64,000 nucleotides of DNA from Dicyema japonicum (taxonomy: Eukaryota; Dicyemida; Rhombozoa; Dicyemidae). The DNA lies in assembly GCA_011109175.1 (NCBI GenBank), contig RDEW01000036.1:535737-599736 (forward strand), read 5' to 3'. The notes below the pieces were generated by a model. It searched no databases and was not told the origin of the DNA. It saw only the letters and a program-made list of their open reading frames with translations. Below are positions 1-11,600 of this stretch, piece by piece. Position numbers and translations under genes: made by a program. How positions within the stretch are numbered: position 1 is the first letter of the stretch; the number at the start of each line of letters is the position of its first letter.

Positions 1-25
1 CTGTTTTTTCCAACATTTATTTGGA

Positions 26-720
26 TCATCGATAACATCTTCGACAAAGTTCGAGTGATTGAATCTTTCTACAATTCCTAAATAAAAATAATTCAATTGT
101 ATACCTTGATTTGTTTTGGACGTGAATGAATTTGAATAATGTTATATTTCTTGCAAATTGCAGTGACATGTGAGTTTTTAAACTCGGAGCCATTGTCCGA
201 CTGTAAATATAAACATGGTCCATAATCCATGAACATATTTTGAATAAATATCAATAGCCGTTAAAAGCCACGAATAACCATCATTATGCTCTCTAAACCT
301 AGAGAATATAAAAAATTGATACCTTTTAAGATCAATTAAATCTATTTGAAACCTCTCATTGGGCCGATTTGCAATTATATGATTTTCTTCATATTCCTTA
401 AGACTTCTGGCAAAAAGACATGTCTCACAATGGGAAAAAATATCGCGAATAACACCTCTTTTCACAAAAAAATATCGTTCTTTACAATGTTTCTAAAATG
501 TTTTGGCCATAATGTGTTAAATCATGAATTTGAGTAGCGACAAACTTCATTTCCTCAACGTTGTCCGAAACAATAACCAATTTATTTCCTTCTGGGTCTT
601 TTAGATCATTCTTCTTTTTTTAAGTATGAAGCTCTTGGACTTTTTTCAGATCCTGCACATAGCATATGCAGGCATAACAGAAGGTAAGATTCCTTCCAAA
701 ATAATTTTGAGATTATCATA
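26..720 (-). pseudogene. Integrase (rve/DDE) pseudogene, KRBA2/gypsy-like
   Basis: Reading right to left the frames give an integrase zinc-binding region (HDLTHYGQNIL..., then CETC after about 40 residues, an H-H-C-C arrangement), followed by the start of the DDE core: ...ERFQIDLIDLKRYQ..., then NDGYSWLLTAIDIYSKYV. These are hallmarks of retroviral-type integrases used by gypsy LTR elements and by the domesticated-looking KRBA2/SCAND3 group. Frames change near 465 and stops interrupt the reading, and the later catalytic residues are missing at the window edge. I see no LTR. It is most likely a dead integrase-bearing element that continues past the left edge. Confidence 0.7.
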
Positions 721-879
721 TTCAACAGATGTCTTTGCAAACAAGCGTGACATAATAATTCAAATTAGTATTAATAGTTTATATTAATTTTATACAATAA
801 AATTAATATTTTATCTTACTAAAAATTAGAATTTTAATCCAAAAGAACAATTTTTATAGATTCAAAAAAATTCAAAAAA

Positions 880-1937
880 TTCAAAAAAATCGATATTGCA
901 TGTAGTGCATAGTTGCAAGTAGCGCTCGTGACATATTATGACTGCTAAAATTGTCCATTAACAAAAGAATGTGTCGATTTTCTTTAATTAAATTATTATT
1001 CAGTTCATTAATATATAGTGAGAAAATGTCTTTCGTTAACCAAGCAGTCTTATTTGCTACATACTTAATATTGTTAGCTTTAAGATCACATTGCTTAAAG
1101 CACCGAGGATCTTTACTTTTACCAATGGATTGCAAGTTTCTCCATTCATTGAACAACAAAACAATACTGTAATTTTTTCACTGTTTTTTCATTGCATTTT
1201 GATGACTGTAGTACATACGAATAGCTGTGTTGCCCTCTCAAATGCATGTTTAATCACAGTTATAAAATATTTTCTGGAGAATAAGCACGATTTAGACAAA
1301 ATGATTCTGCAAATATGAATGCAGATTCATGATCAGCACTTGCAGCTTCTCCTGATAACCTTTTATAGTTGATATTATGACATTTGAATAATGAAAACCA
1401 CTGTTTCAACCCTTGAGTGAATTATCATTATGTTTAAGTGTGAGAACTTTAATGTTAGAATAACTGAGAGCCACATTCTGCGATCTTAATTTTGAAATGG
1501 CCCCAATCAAATACTCGTTCAAAGAACCAAATCTTGGAATATATTTTGTTCGGATAACGTGCATGTTATCGAAATTTGTATATTTGTCTAAATTCTTAGC
1601 TATTCTTCCACGACTGTTTTGTTAGTTCCATATCGTTGGGCAATTACTCTATAAGAACTTTTTTGTTCTATGATTTCCTCAGCACTCTTGTTTTTGGTAT
1701 TAAAATCAAGTTCATTTCTCTTGTTTGACGTCATAGGGTTAATAACAAAAAATATTGATTTAATTCTTTAAAATTGTCCCATATATATTAGCAATATATT
1801 TAAAATTGTTAAATATATAAATTTACTACAAAAAATGCAAATATTGACAATTTTTAATAAATTGGTTAAAGTGTCCCATTTATACATTTTGTCCCGTCCC
1901 ATATAATTTTTTGTCCCATATAAATGTGTCCCCACTG
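880..1937 (-). pseudogene. Tigger/pogo-type DDE transposase pseudogene
   Basis: The best stretch (881-1159) reads WLTKDIFSLYINELN...NRHILLLMDNFSSH, which is the DDE_1 core of Tigger/pogo/CENP-B-like transposases (first region plus the DN aspartate). Upstream on the same strand, at about 1620-1740, a helix-turn-helix-like sequence (KSSYRVIAQRYG) fits the N-terminal DNA-binding domain. Many stops and frame changes separate the two. The right end runs into repeated GTCCCAT motifs and stops at ...GTCCCCACTG followed by TA at 1938-1939, as expected for an element that targets TA. I did not find the opposite terminus, so the left end is probably truncated. Confidence 0.65.
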
Positions 1938-1939
1938 TA

Positions 1940-2580
1940 GTCAGACAAAAATCCAAGCTGGATGAACATTGGAGAAAAGTAAAGAACTCGGATCGTTATT
2001 GGGAGATGAGCAAGACGTATTTATGCGGAAAACACATGCAAACAGTGCAGTACGCCGTCTAAAGGAAAACTGGCTAAAGCGTAAAAGATTGAGTACAAAA
2101 ACACGGATACGTTTATACAATTCACTGATGAAGCATATTCTCCTCTACAATGCCGGAGCATGGGAACTTCTGATACGGACAATCACAATCTAGACTCGTT
2201 CCATAGAGATCAACTTCGACGTACTCTAGCTTCGACATGCCATTCAAGGCTCAGAAGCAAAATAGTATATACCAGGACATCAAGCAAACCTATCTCACTA
2301 GAAATAACGGCATGCAGGTGGAGACTATTCGGACACATTCTAAGAATGGATTTGGAGGCTGCAATGGAGGACTATTTAGAAGCTGACGGAACTCGTTTCA
2401 GGGGGCGCCCAAAAATACTCTCCCGGTTAAGCTGGATAAAGAGTTTCGGAGAGTGGGGAAACAATTAAAAGACGGGGACGACCTTGACGTCTTACGGGAC
2501 GTTGCCCAGGACAGGGGGAAATGGAAGAAATTAATAACTCTTATTGTTTCCTGTGCTACACAAGCTCTCAGCAGTAACTC
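1940..2580 (+). pseudogene. LINE-A reverse transcriptase C-terminal fragment
   Basis: Three overlapping frames encode the C-terminal region also seen at 39.2-39.84 kb: KELGSLLGDEQDV, then TRIRLYNSLMKHILLYNAGAW, WRLFGHILRMDL, AMEDYLEA, FRGRPK, and DDLDVLRDVAQDRGKWKKL. At least two frameshifts break it. It starts just after the TA that ends the Tigger pseudogene. The fragment is 5' truncated, which is usual for target-primed reverse transcription. Confidence 0.75.
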
Positions 2581-2589
2581 AGTTGATTG

Positions 2590-3310
2590 AGGCGTGTCCG
2601 GACTCCTCCCAGCACTCCTCCGGCAGGAAAAAGATGATGACTTTTCGCATCGACCATTTCTCCACATTTACAGCGATAGATCTCAAAAAAAATCCATTCC
2701 GAGGCGGACGGAAACCCCAATCCTCGTGGCGTCGCCATCCAATAGTGTCCCAGGTGAGGTGCATAGTAGTGTTTTTAGCCATCCACTTTCGTTCGTCGAT
2801 GCACAAACTATTCAACTCCAGGTTTGATCTCCTCTATGATATTTGAGCTCCCAGTCTCGTTTTTTATTAGCGTTCCTGGGAATCCAAAACTCAATCGTGT
2901 CCAGACTAGTTCAGCGTCCGATCCAGTAATGTAGTATAGGATCTGGAGTGTGAGACCACTGGAAGCATATGTCGGAGATAGAAAGGCCGGGAGGTCAAGT
3001 TCTAGTGGATTCCCCGTAGCATTGGATCCAGGCAGTTTTGTCAAAGGAAATGTTGAGTGTTTCTTCAACGGAAGTCCTCAGCTTCTTGTCAATGACTTTA
3101 AGAAGTACATTTCGTGAAACAAGATACTGTCAGTAGAAGAAAAAGAGTCGTGGAATAATGTGAAAATTCCTGAGGAAAATAAACATCTTTTAAATTGATT
3201 TCTTTGATGCTACATGAGGATCCTTTCCGGCCTAAATTTTTTGAATAATATCGACAAACTTCATGTTGTTGACTTAAGACTTGAAATAATCGGGTATTCG
3301 CAGGCAAAAA
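2590..3310 (-). other. Possible exons of an unrecognised gene
   Basis: Three open frames lie on this strand (3098-3307, 2808-3068 and 2579-2815). The middle one (LPGSNATGNPLELDLPAF, then SPTYASSGLTLQILYY) has the amphipathic pattern of an extracellular beta-sandwich, loosely like a MAM domain, but no diagnostic cysteines. I could not join the frames with confident micro-introns. It may be a decayed gene or a mobile-element segment. Function unknown. Confidence 0.25.
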
Positions 3311-3339
3311 TGACTTCCATCTGCTGTAATTTCTACACA

Positions 3340-3720
3340 GGTTTAAGAAGAAAGGTTAACCCAATAATTAGGTGATCCCAGTTTCCAATAACGCCCAAAA
3401 TCTACTTGAATGTTCCGCTAGTGACCCATCTGCTTCCGGAAGTGCCTTCTTTTGTGTCTGCAGAAGATTTCAATTGGGGTACTTTACTTTATCGGATTCT
3501 TCTGCATGAGTCACCCTTTCTCTGAATAGGTTTCTAAGTTCCTTGCAGAATAATAGAAACCCCTAGCCATTTTCAGAGTCGACTCCTCGGAAAGGATACA
3601 AGGGTAGAGGGGATTCCCAGCATTTTGTAATGGATTATTCGAGGATGGATTTGGTCGGTCCAAGCAGATGTTCTCCTTGGGTTCTTCCTTGGATTATTTA
3701 GTTTTAACTATGGACGATTG
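3340..3720 (-). pseudogene. LINE-B 3' end fragment
   Basis: On the minus strand the sequence ends in ...CTGGGATCACCTAATTA, the signature of every LINE-B copy here. The open reading frame finishes with Gly-Ile-Thr and an overlapping TGA/TAA. Upstream translation (ARGFYYSARNLETYSEKG, CRHKRRHFRKQ) is a poor match to the C-terminal domain and is broken by stops. Confidence 0.5.
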
Positions 3721-4520
3721 TAAACCTGGGGTTAATAAATAAATAATCAATGCCTTGTGGAATCCCACCAATTGAGTTTGGGGGAGCATCTTTTTTTCGT
3801 CCATCCGACACTAAGCGTCACCTAAAACAGGTGAATTGCATGGTACCGGTGAAGCAAAATGAGGAACAAAGCAAACGAAATCATCATTTTGTCCATTAAA
3901 CACGAAAGGGCGAACGACAGTCCATCCAATCTGTATGAGACTATGATATTATTGAATACAGGTACGTCACCACCCACGTGGCTAGATGGTTTTGCTTATG
4001 CATGAAACGTTTTAATGCTGTCATCCTTTAACTAGAGGCTTCTACCGAAGATATCTTTTCCACGTCTCCCGACAGAGATAAAGACTTGTAGAGTGGCTGG
4101 AGAGATTTCCTGAGAGGAAGCATCCTGTAGAACCAGTAATGACTCTAAAGGGACTCTCAACTAGACACTTCCTGGCAGCTGGCCACCCTACAATCTAGTG
4201 AGGTAGGTGTAACGAATCAAAGATATTCTAAACATGCTGGTCCCAATATAACTCACGATAGGTGGTCTTGATCTTTCGGTCGGTGACAAATGTTACCACT
4301 TCCTGCTCACTTGTTTTTATTTTGCTTTGAGTTGCTGCCTAACTTTGAGATTTTATACGCCTCGCTCGCCCTGCCACCATGTCTGAAACCCAGACTCTGG
4401 GAGAAATTCGACTCCGGATAACTACAATCACTACAACCCTCACTCATATTTATCCTCACAATCAGCAATCACTCGACCGTCCTTCATTAACGACACATCC
4501 AGGGTACGATCTACTACAAC
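3720..4520. other. Stretch without a supported gene
   Basis: There is no convincing coding sequence. A 79-codon plus frame at 4379-4618 (Thr-rich) runs into the dispersed repeat that follows and resembles no family I know. At 3780-3850 a short piece (CACTAAGCGTCACCTAAAACAGGTGAATTGCATG) resembles the CACTGGGCGCCACTTAGACAGGTGGATCACATG part of the 280-base repeat. Confidence 0.4.
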
Positions 4521-4800
4521 CACCCACTACCATTAAGAGTCAAAGTAAACAACTAATTAAGTGTATCCAGTTTCCACTTCTACAGAAAGAGTCCATCCGG
4601 AATCAACATAAAAGGTAAGACATCCATTACATGCAGTTGTGGAAACCCCTCCAGTGGAATGGGGGAGAGCAAATGATCTTTTATCGTGCCGGGCTGACAC
4701 TGGGCGCCACTTAGACAGGTGGATCACATGACGCCACTCTAATAATAGGAAGAGAGAGGAAGAACAGACAAGCAAGCAGAGCACCAACATGTGGTGCTAT
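4520..4800 (-). repeat. 280-base dispersed repeat, copy 1
   Basis: This segment is nearly identical to 24510-24790 over roughly 250 bases, including GTGGAAACCCCTCCAGTGGA, GAGCAAATGATC, and the CACATGACGCCACTCT block. A more diverged copy lies at 57760-57960 and traces lie at 29270-29385. In the two longer copies the minus-strand 3' end is a small hairpin plus A/T-rich tail, so the minus strand is the likely transcript sense. It may be a SINE or the 3' end of a LINE. Confidence 0.7.
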
Positions 4801-4802
4801 TC

Positions 4803-7440
4803 GGCTAATTTTTTTTATTTAACCCAAGACCACGGTAAAACAAAACTAATTATCACGTGATCCCGATGCATTCTAACAAAGACCTCATCTTTGCTCGTCG
4901 TTCTTCCTTCGTGCCCACGCATGAACGTACAGGACGGCTGCCTGAATTTTCAGGGCCAATTTCCCGTGATCTGGAGTCAAGTCTCATAAGGGCCTCAAGA
5001 GGCGTAGGTCCGGCTCGATGATCTTCACAATCCAACGTTCCGTTACTCTGTAAGGCCTCTTTTGCATTTCCTCAATTTTCCTCATATTTGTCCAAGATAT
5101 GGACGGACCCCACGAGGCGCATGCATATGAGAAACATGGCTCGATGTATTGTTTGTATACGTTCATCAAGACTGGGTGAGTACCACTCTTCCATATTCCC
5201 GATAAACTTTTCAATACGTTCAGTTTCTTCTCGCATTTCAATAGAATGTTTTCTACGTGAGGTTAAACAGAGATGCATATCAATTGTTACACCCAAGATC
5301 CTTTGACATCTGTGGAAAGGGATGCCGACCTTGTTTAACTTCAAGGTGACTGTCTTCCTTCCCAATTTTTTGTCCGAGGTAAATAGTGACGTAGACGACT
5401 TCTCTGCATTCACCACGAGCCGGTTTTCTATTATCCAGGCATTAAGCCTGTCCAGGTTAATTTGTATTCTTTTAGTAGCCCTCTGGATGTCCTGATCTCG
5501 CGAAGCCAACACAATATCATCCGCATAGGATAGTAGAACATCATTCTCAGATTCAAGACTCGGGATATCAGCCAGAAAGAGGTTAAACAGAGCAGGGGAT
5601 AAAGGAGATCCTTGAGGGACTCCGTTTGGGAGGAGCCGTGAGATTGATTTAAGACCTCCGAGGCAAACAAGTCCCCTTCGTCCACTTAGGAAGTTAATAA
5701 TCCAAAGCTTTAGCTTCCCTGGGATCTCCGATTGAAATATTTTTCTCGATAGAATCTTCCTCGAGACTGAGTCAAAAGCTTTATGTATGTCGATCGAGCA
5801 GAGCACTGTTTTAAAGTGTCTCGGCTTGGTTGTGAATCCGACTCGAATGAATTTGGTCAATGTTTGCAAGTATGTAGACGTGGATCTTTCATTTTTGAAT
5901 CCATGTTGAAAATTCTTTTCTGGTAAAAATTCTTTTATTCTCCCGAGCACAAGCCTCTCCAGAATTTTTGACATTGAACATAGCAGTGACACCGGTCTAA
6001 AAGACGCTGGATCCTCTCTCGATCTTCCTGGTTTCAGTAGTGGCCGTATTAGAGCCTGTTTCCATAACAACGGTATCACATTCTGATTAATTGAATGGTT
6101 GAATATCGACGTTAGAAAAGTGATTCCTCCGTCTCCAAGATTTTTTAATAAGATAACAGGAATGTTATCTGGTCCGTGGGAGTATGTCGTTTTTACGGAA
6201 TGTATTGTATCCCTCACCTCTCTCTCACAAAAGAAAATGGTTCTGATATTATCTTAAGTTACCTGCGTGATGTAAGTGCATCAGACTTCACGTGCTCTTT
6301 GTGTGAAATTTTAGTATAGAATTTTATTAAGTTGTTCACATCACTTTGAACATAATCCTCCTCTGTTGAAACTTCATCGCCTTTTGCCACATTTCGAATA
6401 GCTTTCCACACCTCTCCCGTAGTGCGATTTCTATTCACCATTGTAAGCACACGATTCCACTTCGACCTCTGGGCCTTGAGCTCTTTTGCCTTTATCTCAT
6501 TATTCAATATTCTGATCCGGAGTTTCATATCCAAGGTTATCCGGTTAGATTTTTTAAGCCGATTTCTTTCTTTAATCAAGGCCGTCTTCCCTAGACCACT
6601 CGACGAATTTAAGTATTGTTTGGGTATAGCCCTTGATCTTGCTTCCAAGATTATTTGGGTAAAGTAGCTGATGGCATTCTCCAGAGAAATAAAGCTATCC
6701 AAGTAACAATTCTTCATTTTATCTTCTAAAATTTCACGATACAATTCCAGTTAGCACATTTGTAATTGTAGCTACTAGGAATTCTTCTCACGTTGGCCTT
6801 TCTTTTGATCTTCAGCACAATTGGATTATGGTCGCTTCTTGTTTCGTAGAGGACTTACCAATCAATTTTTGATGAAAGCGACGATGAGCAGAGTGTTACG
6901 TCCGGAGAGGTAGGTTTATCTGTCTCTCTCAGTGGTGTCCTTGTATTTCTCGATGGATCATTCAATATCGTTAGGGAGTCCGTTTGCGATAATAATTTCT
7001 CATGTCAGCTAGTTGAGTTGACAGTCATAATGGATGCTTCGCATTCAAATCCCCGCGATGATGATTTCATCGAAGGAAGACAGTCTTGATAGGTTTGGCA
7101 TAACATAACTCTTCGGACAGGAACCAGGAGGGAACGTAGATATTCACAAGGCATAGTCTTCCTTCCGTTGTCCAGAGCGAGATTCCGATTATTTCTGTTA
7201 CATCATCATCCCCAACAAGTTTCCTCATTTCCGAGGAGATGTCTCTAGAGAGAGTAGACCTCCACCTCTTTTTTCTTTACGGTCCTTCCTAATAGCTTTG
7301 TATCCTGGGAATGTAGGCGTAGGGTCATTAAAAGAGAGTTTGGTCTCTTGAATCATCGCAACGTTAATCTCCTGACAAGCCAAGAGTGAGCGGAGTTCCC
7401 TGATTTTTCCTTTAATTCCATTTGCAAAATATAAAATGCT
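4803..7440 (-). mobile_element. LINE-B non-LTR retrotransposon, nearly full ORF2, degenerate
   Basis: From right to left: an APE-type endonuclease remnant (about 7440-6760; NGIKGKIREL, then AMIQETKLSF, RGGGL, HNPIVLKI), a linker frame (6259-6744) and a long reverse transcriptase frame (5072-6217). The RT shows the expected order: GPDNIPVILLKNL, FRPVSLLCSMSKILERLV, SIDIHKAFDSVSRKI (motif A), LLPNGVPQGSPLSPALFNLFL (motif B), LLSYADDIVLASRD (motif C, YADD), then a thumb region. The C-terminus continues in other frames to LLECIGIT-stop at 4853. The tail reads ...CTTGGGTTAAATAAAAAAAA. Stops and frameshifts in the endonuclease and the thumb make it inactive. The family is CR1/Jockey-like, an assignment from memory of the motif style. 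Confidence 0.85.
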
Positions 7441-9224
7441 TAAATCAGAGAATTACAAAGCTCATCAGAGAAAAGAAAGATTGGGCGTGGAAGCGCCTAT
7501 TATCATCTATTGGACATATGAAATCCACGAGTCTTTTATGGAAAACTATTCGTCGAATCAAGCTAAACTTATCAGATGAATCAGAATCTTTTTCTGCTCC
7601 AAATACTGTGCAAGCAAACAACCTAATGAAATATTACGCATCCATAAGCACAAGGACTTCTCGAAATCCATTCTTGTCACCTTCGGAATTTAGTGCCTAA
7701 ACCAACTTCATGGATCAATCTGTTTACGCATGCCGAGGTCACACAGGCTATAAGATCGATGAAGATCTTTACGTGTGGACCTGACGGCATTCCGGGAATT
7801 TTGTAAAACACCTTGGTAATGTTGCAATCAATTCGATTACGTCAATTTTTAATTTGTCTTCTAACATGAACGTCATCCCATGCAAATGGAAAACTCACTT
7901 ATAATACCGATCCTTAAACCAGGAAAACCGAAAACCTTACCTTCTTCTACCGTCCAATTTCATTAACGTGCGCATTATCGCGCCTAATGGAGAAACTCGT
8001 ACTGGAAAATTAAACCCATTTGCCCGACTGCACTTTCAACATGGTTTCAAATGTGAGCGTTCAACTACGACACATTTGACTTCACTGTCTCAATTTATAT
8101 CAGAAGGGTTCAACGTACCGAAACGCCATCTACGGACAATAATGGTTTCCCTGGATATCCAGAAGGCGTTCGATTCTGTCTCGAGAATATTACTCACGAA
8201 GAAGGTTTTTGACACCACCATTCAGACGGATTTGAAAAGATGGATAGCCAATTTTCTCTCCGGAAGAGGACGTGTCTGTATAGGCCACGCAAGATCGAGG
8301 TCCCGTCTCCTACCAAATGGCGTCCCTCAAGGATCGCCCTCTCTCCGGCATTATTCAACTTGTTCCTCAACGATTTACCCTGCCCTGGAGGACCAGATTC
8401 AATGCTTCTCACTTTGCTGACGACCTAATCATCGCTTGCAGGAACAAATAAGTAAGTACAGCAAAATCAGAGCTTCAGTCACATATTAACGACCTGGAAG
8501 CCTGGTCGAAATTGAATCGTCTCTCCGTATCCAGGAATAAATCAACATATACAATCTTCACCACGGACAGAAAAAAAAACATACACTGGATTTGAACATT
8601 TATGGAGACTCCTTACCACTACAGACTCGTCCAACTATCCTGGGAGTGACATTTGACCCTTTGATGACATTTTCTCAACATGTGAAGAACGTTATGACAA
8701 AGGGTCTCAGGAAACTTAATATATCAAACCGCTCTTGAAGTCCAAACCTTCACAGGAATGCGCCCTCGTCGTGTTCAATCAACTCCTAAAACCGACGATT
8801 GAGTACGCTTGTGCCTCATGGGCCTATGGATCTTCGATATCAAATTCACTCAAGATCAATACCCTAATTGGAAAACTAGCACGTCAAACGAATCTACCCC
8901 CCGATCTTTTCCCTCCAATGCTTGACCACGCCGCAATCAAAAATAATGGCTCCGGCTTCATCTGTCTGTGTGGCCAAGAAACAAGTCGTTTCTTCCATTC
9001 AAGGCTAAAGGCCTCAAATACACGAAATTTGGGGAAAAACCCCACTCCTTTTCAAACCCTAATGAAAGATGATCGTCGTTTATTCAGGAAAGCCGTGGGT
9101 ACTCTGGAGGAACACAGGAAAAACTTCTCGATCCTGTTGAGGCGTACCGGGATCACTTAATTAGTTGGATTACTCCTTCTTTCTTGGTGTTCCCTTTTCG
9201 GGGTTATTAAATAAATAATAATAA
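7436..9224 (+). mobile_element. LINE-B copy, 5' truncated, degenerate
   Basis: It is the same family as the neighbour at 4.8-7.4 kb but on the opposite strand, meeting it head to head near 7436. Fragments run in order: linker (KLIREKKDWAWKRLL), FQHGFKCERSTTTHLT, MVSLDIQKAFDSVSR (motif A), RSRLLPNGVPQGSP (motif B), then a decayed motif C (SHFADDLIIAC), the thumb LKPTIEYACASWAYGSS, and the end LLRRTGIT-stop at 9160. The 3' tail is GGGGTTATTAAATAAATAATAATAA. At least four frameshifts are present. AATGCTT occurs at both borders and may be a short target duplication. Confidence 0.8.
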
Positions 9225-10130
9225 AAGGCAATGCTTGATATTGTCTGGATGGAAGTTCCTAGAGTGAAAAAGAAAAATAATCTTTTTGGCTAATTTTTGG
9301 TTCAGTCATTTTAATAATAGTTTAAATCCATTTCCCTCCATTCTTTTATTTATATAATTTTTGATATTCCGAACGGCAACACTCCGAAACTTTAAGATCT
9401 ACTATTTGCAAATAATTGAATATGATTTCCGTTAATTTAAACTTAATATCCGGATTGTTTCACATTATGTTTAGCATTTGATACTAAAATTCGGCTGCTG
9501 ATATTACGGAATAAGCGTTTCCGTGGACAACTGAGATCCCAATTCGTTGCCTCAGTCAGACCGCTTCTCGCACGTCTTTTTTACGGTGGGCCAATTTCCC
9601 CTCGATTTCCTGTAGGAAAGAGGCTGTAATACTTCCGGCCGCACCAGACGTCTCGATTGCCGTCTCGCATGCTAAAGTATTTTATTTAAATTATTTTATT
9701 ATCATTTTATGGGTGACATTAAAATGATTTTTTAAATGCAATTTAAATTAGCATTTAAAAAATTAGGGTGTTAAATAAATAAAGATAGCACTTATAATGT
9801 ATGTTTTCTTAAACAATATTAAAAAATAATTATTCCAAATTCAATTTTATATTAAAATAAAAATAGCATTTTAGCATTTAAATTGGCCTAGTTATCACAT
9901 ATTAAGGCGCGTTATCAGAATTAAAAATAGTCAACATGAGTCAGGTCAAGAAAATATAGACTTCTTAAAAAATAAATTCTTTGATTTTTAATTAGAAACC
10001 AATTAATATTGATTGAATGACAGGTGACATGTAACCAGCACGGGATGGGTAACCAGTGCGGGACGAGACACATTACTTTCTAATTTGTTCGTCATTTACC
10101 TTAAGACTGCTCCTTGGAATCTGAAGGAGG
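9225..10130. other. AT-rich spacer, no gene seen
   Basis: There is no reading frame of interest. The stretch contains the left arm of a 60-base inverted repeat (9487-9550) and very AT-rich sequence at 9670-9900. The words TAACCAGCACGGGATG and TAACCAGTGCGGGACG occur next to each other near 10030-10065, a short diverged tandem pair. Confidence 0.5.
9487..9550 (+). repeat. Inverted repeat, left arm
   Basis: The sequence GCTGCTGATATTACGGAATA...GCGTTTCCGTGGACAACTG...CCAATTCGTTGCC recurs in reverse complement at 12658-12718 with only scattered differences. The arms are 3.1 kb apart. They could be the ends of one element or two oppositely oriented copies of an unknown repeat. Confidence 0.7.
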
Positions 10131-10735
10131 AACGAGCATAATAGCCATAATTTCATTTCGATGATGAAGCACTTATTGGAGATAGTACGGGGAAAGCTGG
10201 CTGTGTGGTTCCAACGATAGACCCCGACAAAACCTAAATCATGGAAACCAGAAGAAAAAAAGCAAGAACGTTACAGTACTGGCACAAAGCCAAAAATCTG
10301 AGTTCCCTCCTCGGAGACAAAGAAGACACAGCAAGAAGAAAAACACTGGGAAATGGAACTGCAGAAGAAAACCTGGTTCAATCTCAGGTGAATACAAGAG
10401 TCAGACTGTTCACTTGTAAAACCCATACTATTGTGCATCAGGGGACCTGACCCTGCATAGGACAGTAACTTGGAAAACTTAACTCTTAAGAGATCAACAT
10501 ATTCTGTCCTCCTGGAACCACTCCACATTGCAATCAGACAGATTTCGTAAAATATTCTGGAGGCTGTTTGGGCGTATACTTAGCCTAGACCAGAGACCCC
10601 TGCAAGCGTAGCCACGGAGGACGATTTTGTTTCGAGTGCTCTACTTTTTCGTGGTCGACTAACTCTACCAACCGAAAAAAATAAAGAGCCTAAAGATACC
10701 GAGAGACGTCTCAGAGACGAGAACCTTAACAGACT
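10130..10735 (+). pseudogene. LINE-A reverse transcriptase C-terminal fragment
   Basis: The frame at 10241-10450 contains AKNLSSLLGDKEDTARRKTL, the LINE-A C-terminal landmark (compare KLGSLLGDTEDIIKRKTL at 39.24 kb). A second frame gives FWRLFGRILSLDQ, matching WRLFGHVLRMDL. The rest is scrambled by frameshifts. Only the 3' part is present. Confidence 0.65.
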
Positions 10736-11600
10736 ATGAGACATGGCAATGAAAGTAGAAGTTACATAATTTTTCGTGTTGCATATACTTTGTCAAGAAC
10801 TTAATAGCCGACCGACTTCCCCCTGCTCGGGATAAGCGGGTTTCCGCCTTTCTACAGAGCGAAGAATCCGGATCTGCATCTTGAACAGTTGATCGTGCAA
10901 AAGTATGAGAACCAAAGGACCTCCCGTTACAGGTGAGTGACAATGTAGTGCCAATTCAGTAAAAATTAGTTATATTAAAAGTGAATATTAATTATCCAAA
11001 CTAAAAATAATCAAAAAAATAAAACAATTCAATTTTCCCGGGTTGATCAATAAGTCTTTCAAATTTGCTTTCATTGTTTTTGTTTGTCTTATAAAAATTA
11101 TTTTGTTTTCCTGGACTTTAGACAGCTCAGCTACATTCCTTAAATTCGTTAGCCTCAGCTTGCTTTTAAGTTCTGCCAACTAGAATAAGCTTTGGATTAC
11201 TTCAAATTTCAGCTTTTTATTCTCCAGTAGAATTTCATCATAGTTTTCACTCTTAAAGAGATCATAACGACTTTTAAACATTTCCACGTAAAATGAAAAT
11301 AGAGTGAACTGACAACTAAAGTATTATTTATAATTAAAAATAAAAAAATTAAATATTATTTATCATTATTCACAACAGTTTTTAAACCGCCACTATTAAA
11401 TTTCTCTGACATTCTTGACCGCCAATTTCTAATTTCACTAGCATTCCTCCCAGCTGATACTCTGAAGCGATAATATTCGCTCCGCGCATAATGTCCATTC
11501 CAGCGGAAGGTTCAACAGATCTAAATCCAAAAAAAGCATGTTTTGGTCGCTTTTCAAAAGTGGAAACATAGCTTACAATAAATGTGTTTACTGTCCATAG
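10735..11600. other. Stretch without a supported gene
   Basis: AT-rich, with only short frames such as 10988-11179 on the minus strand (lysine and isoleucine rich, no family). Nothing else is supported. A piece near 11595 (TTATAACTATTATGG) repeats the sequence just after the LINE-A stop codon at 39842. Confidence 0.4.

Noticed and set aside
7400-7460. Twin-priming inversion between the two LINE-B copies
   Set aside because: The minus-strand copy has its own complete 3' end and tail at 4.8 kb, so these are two separate insertions.
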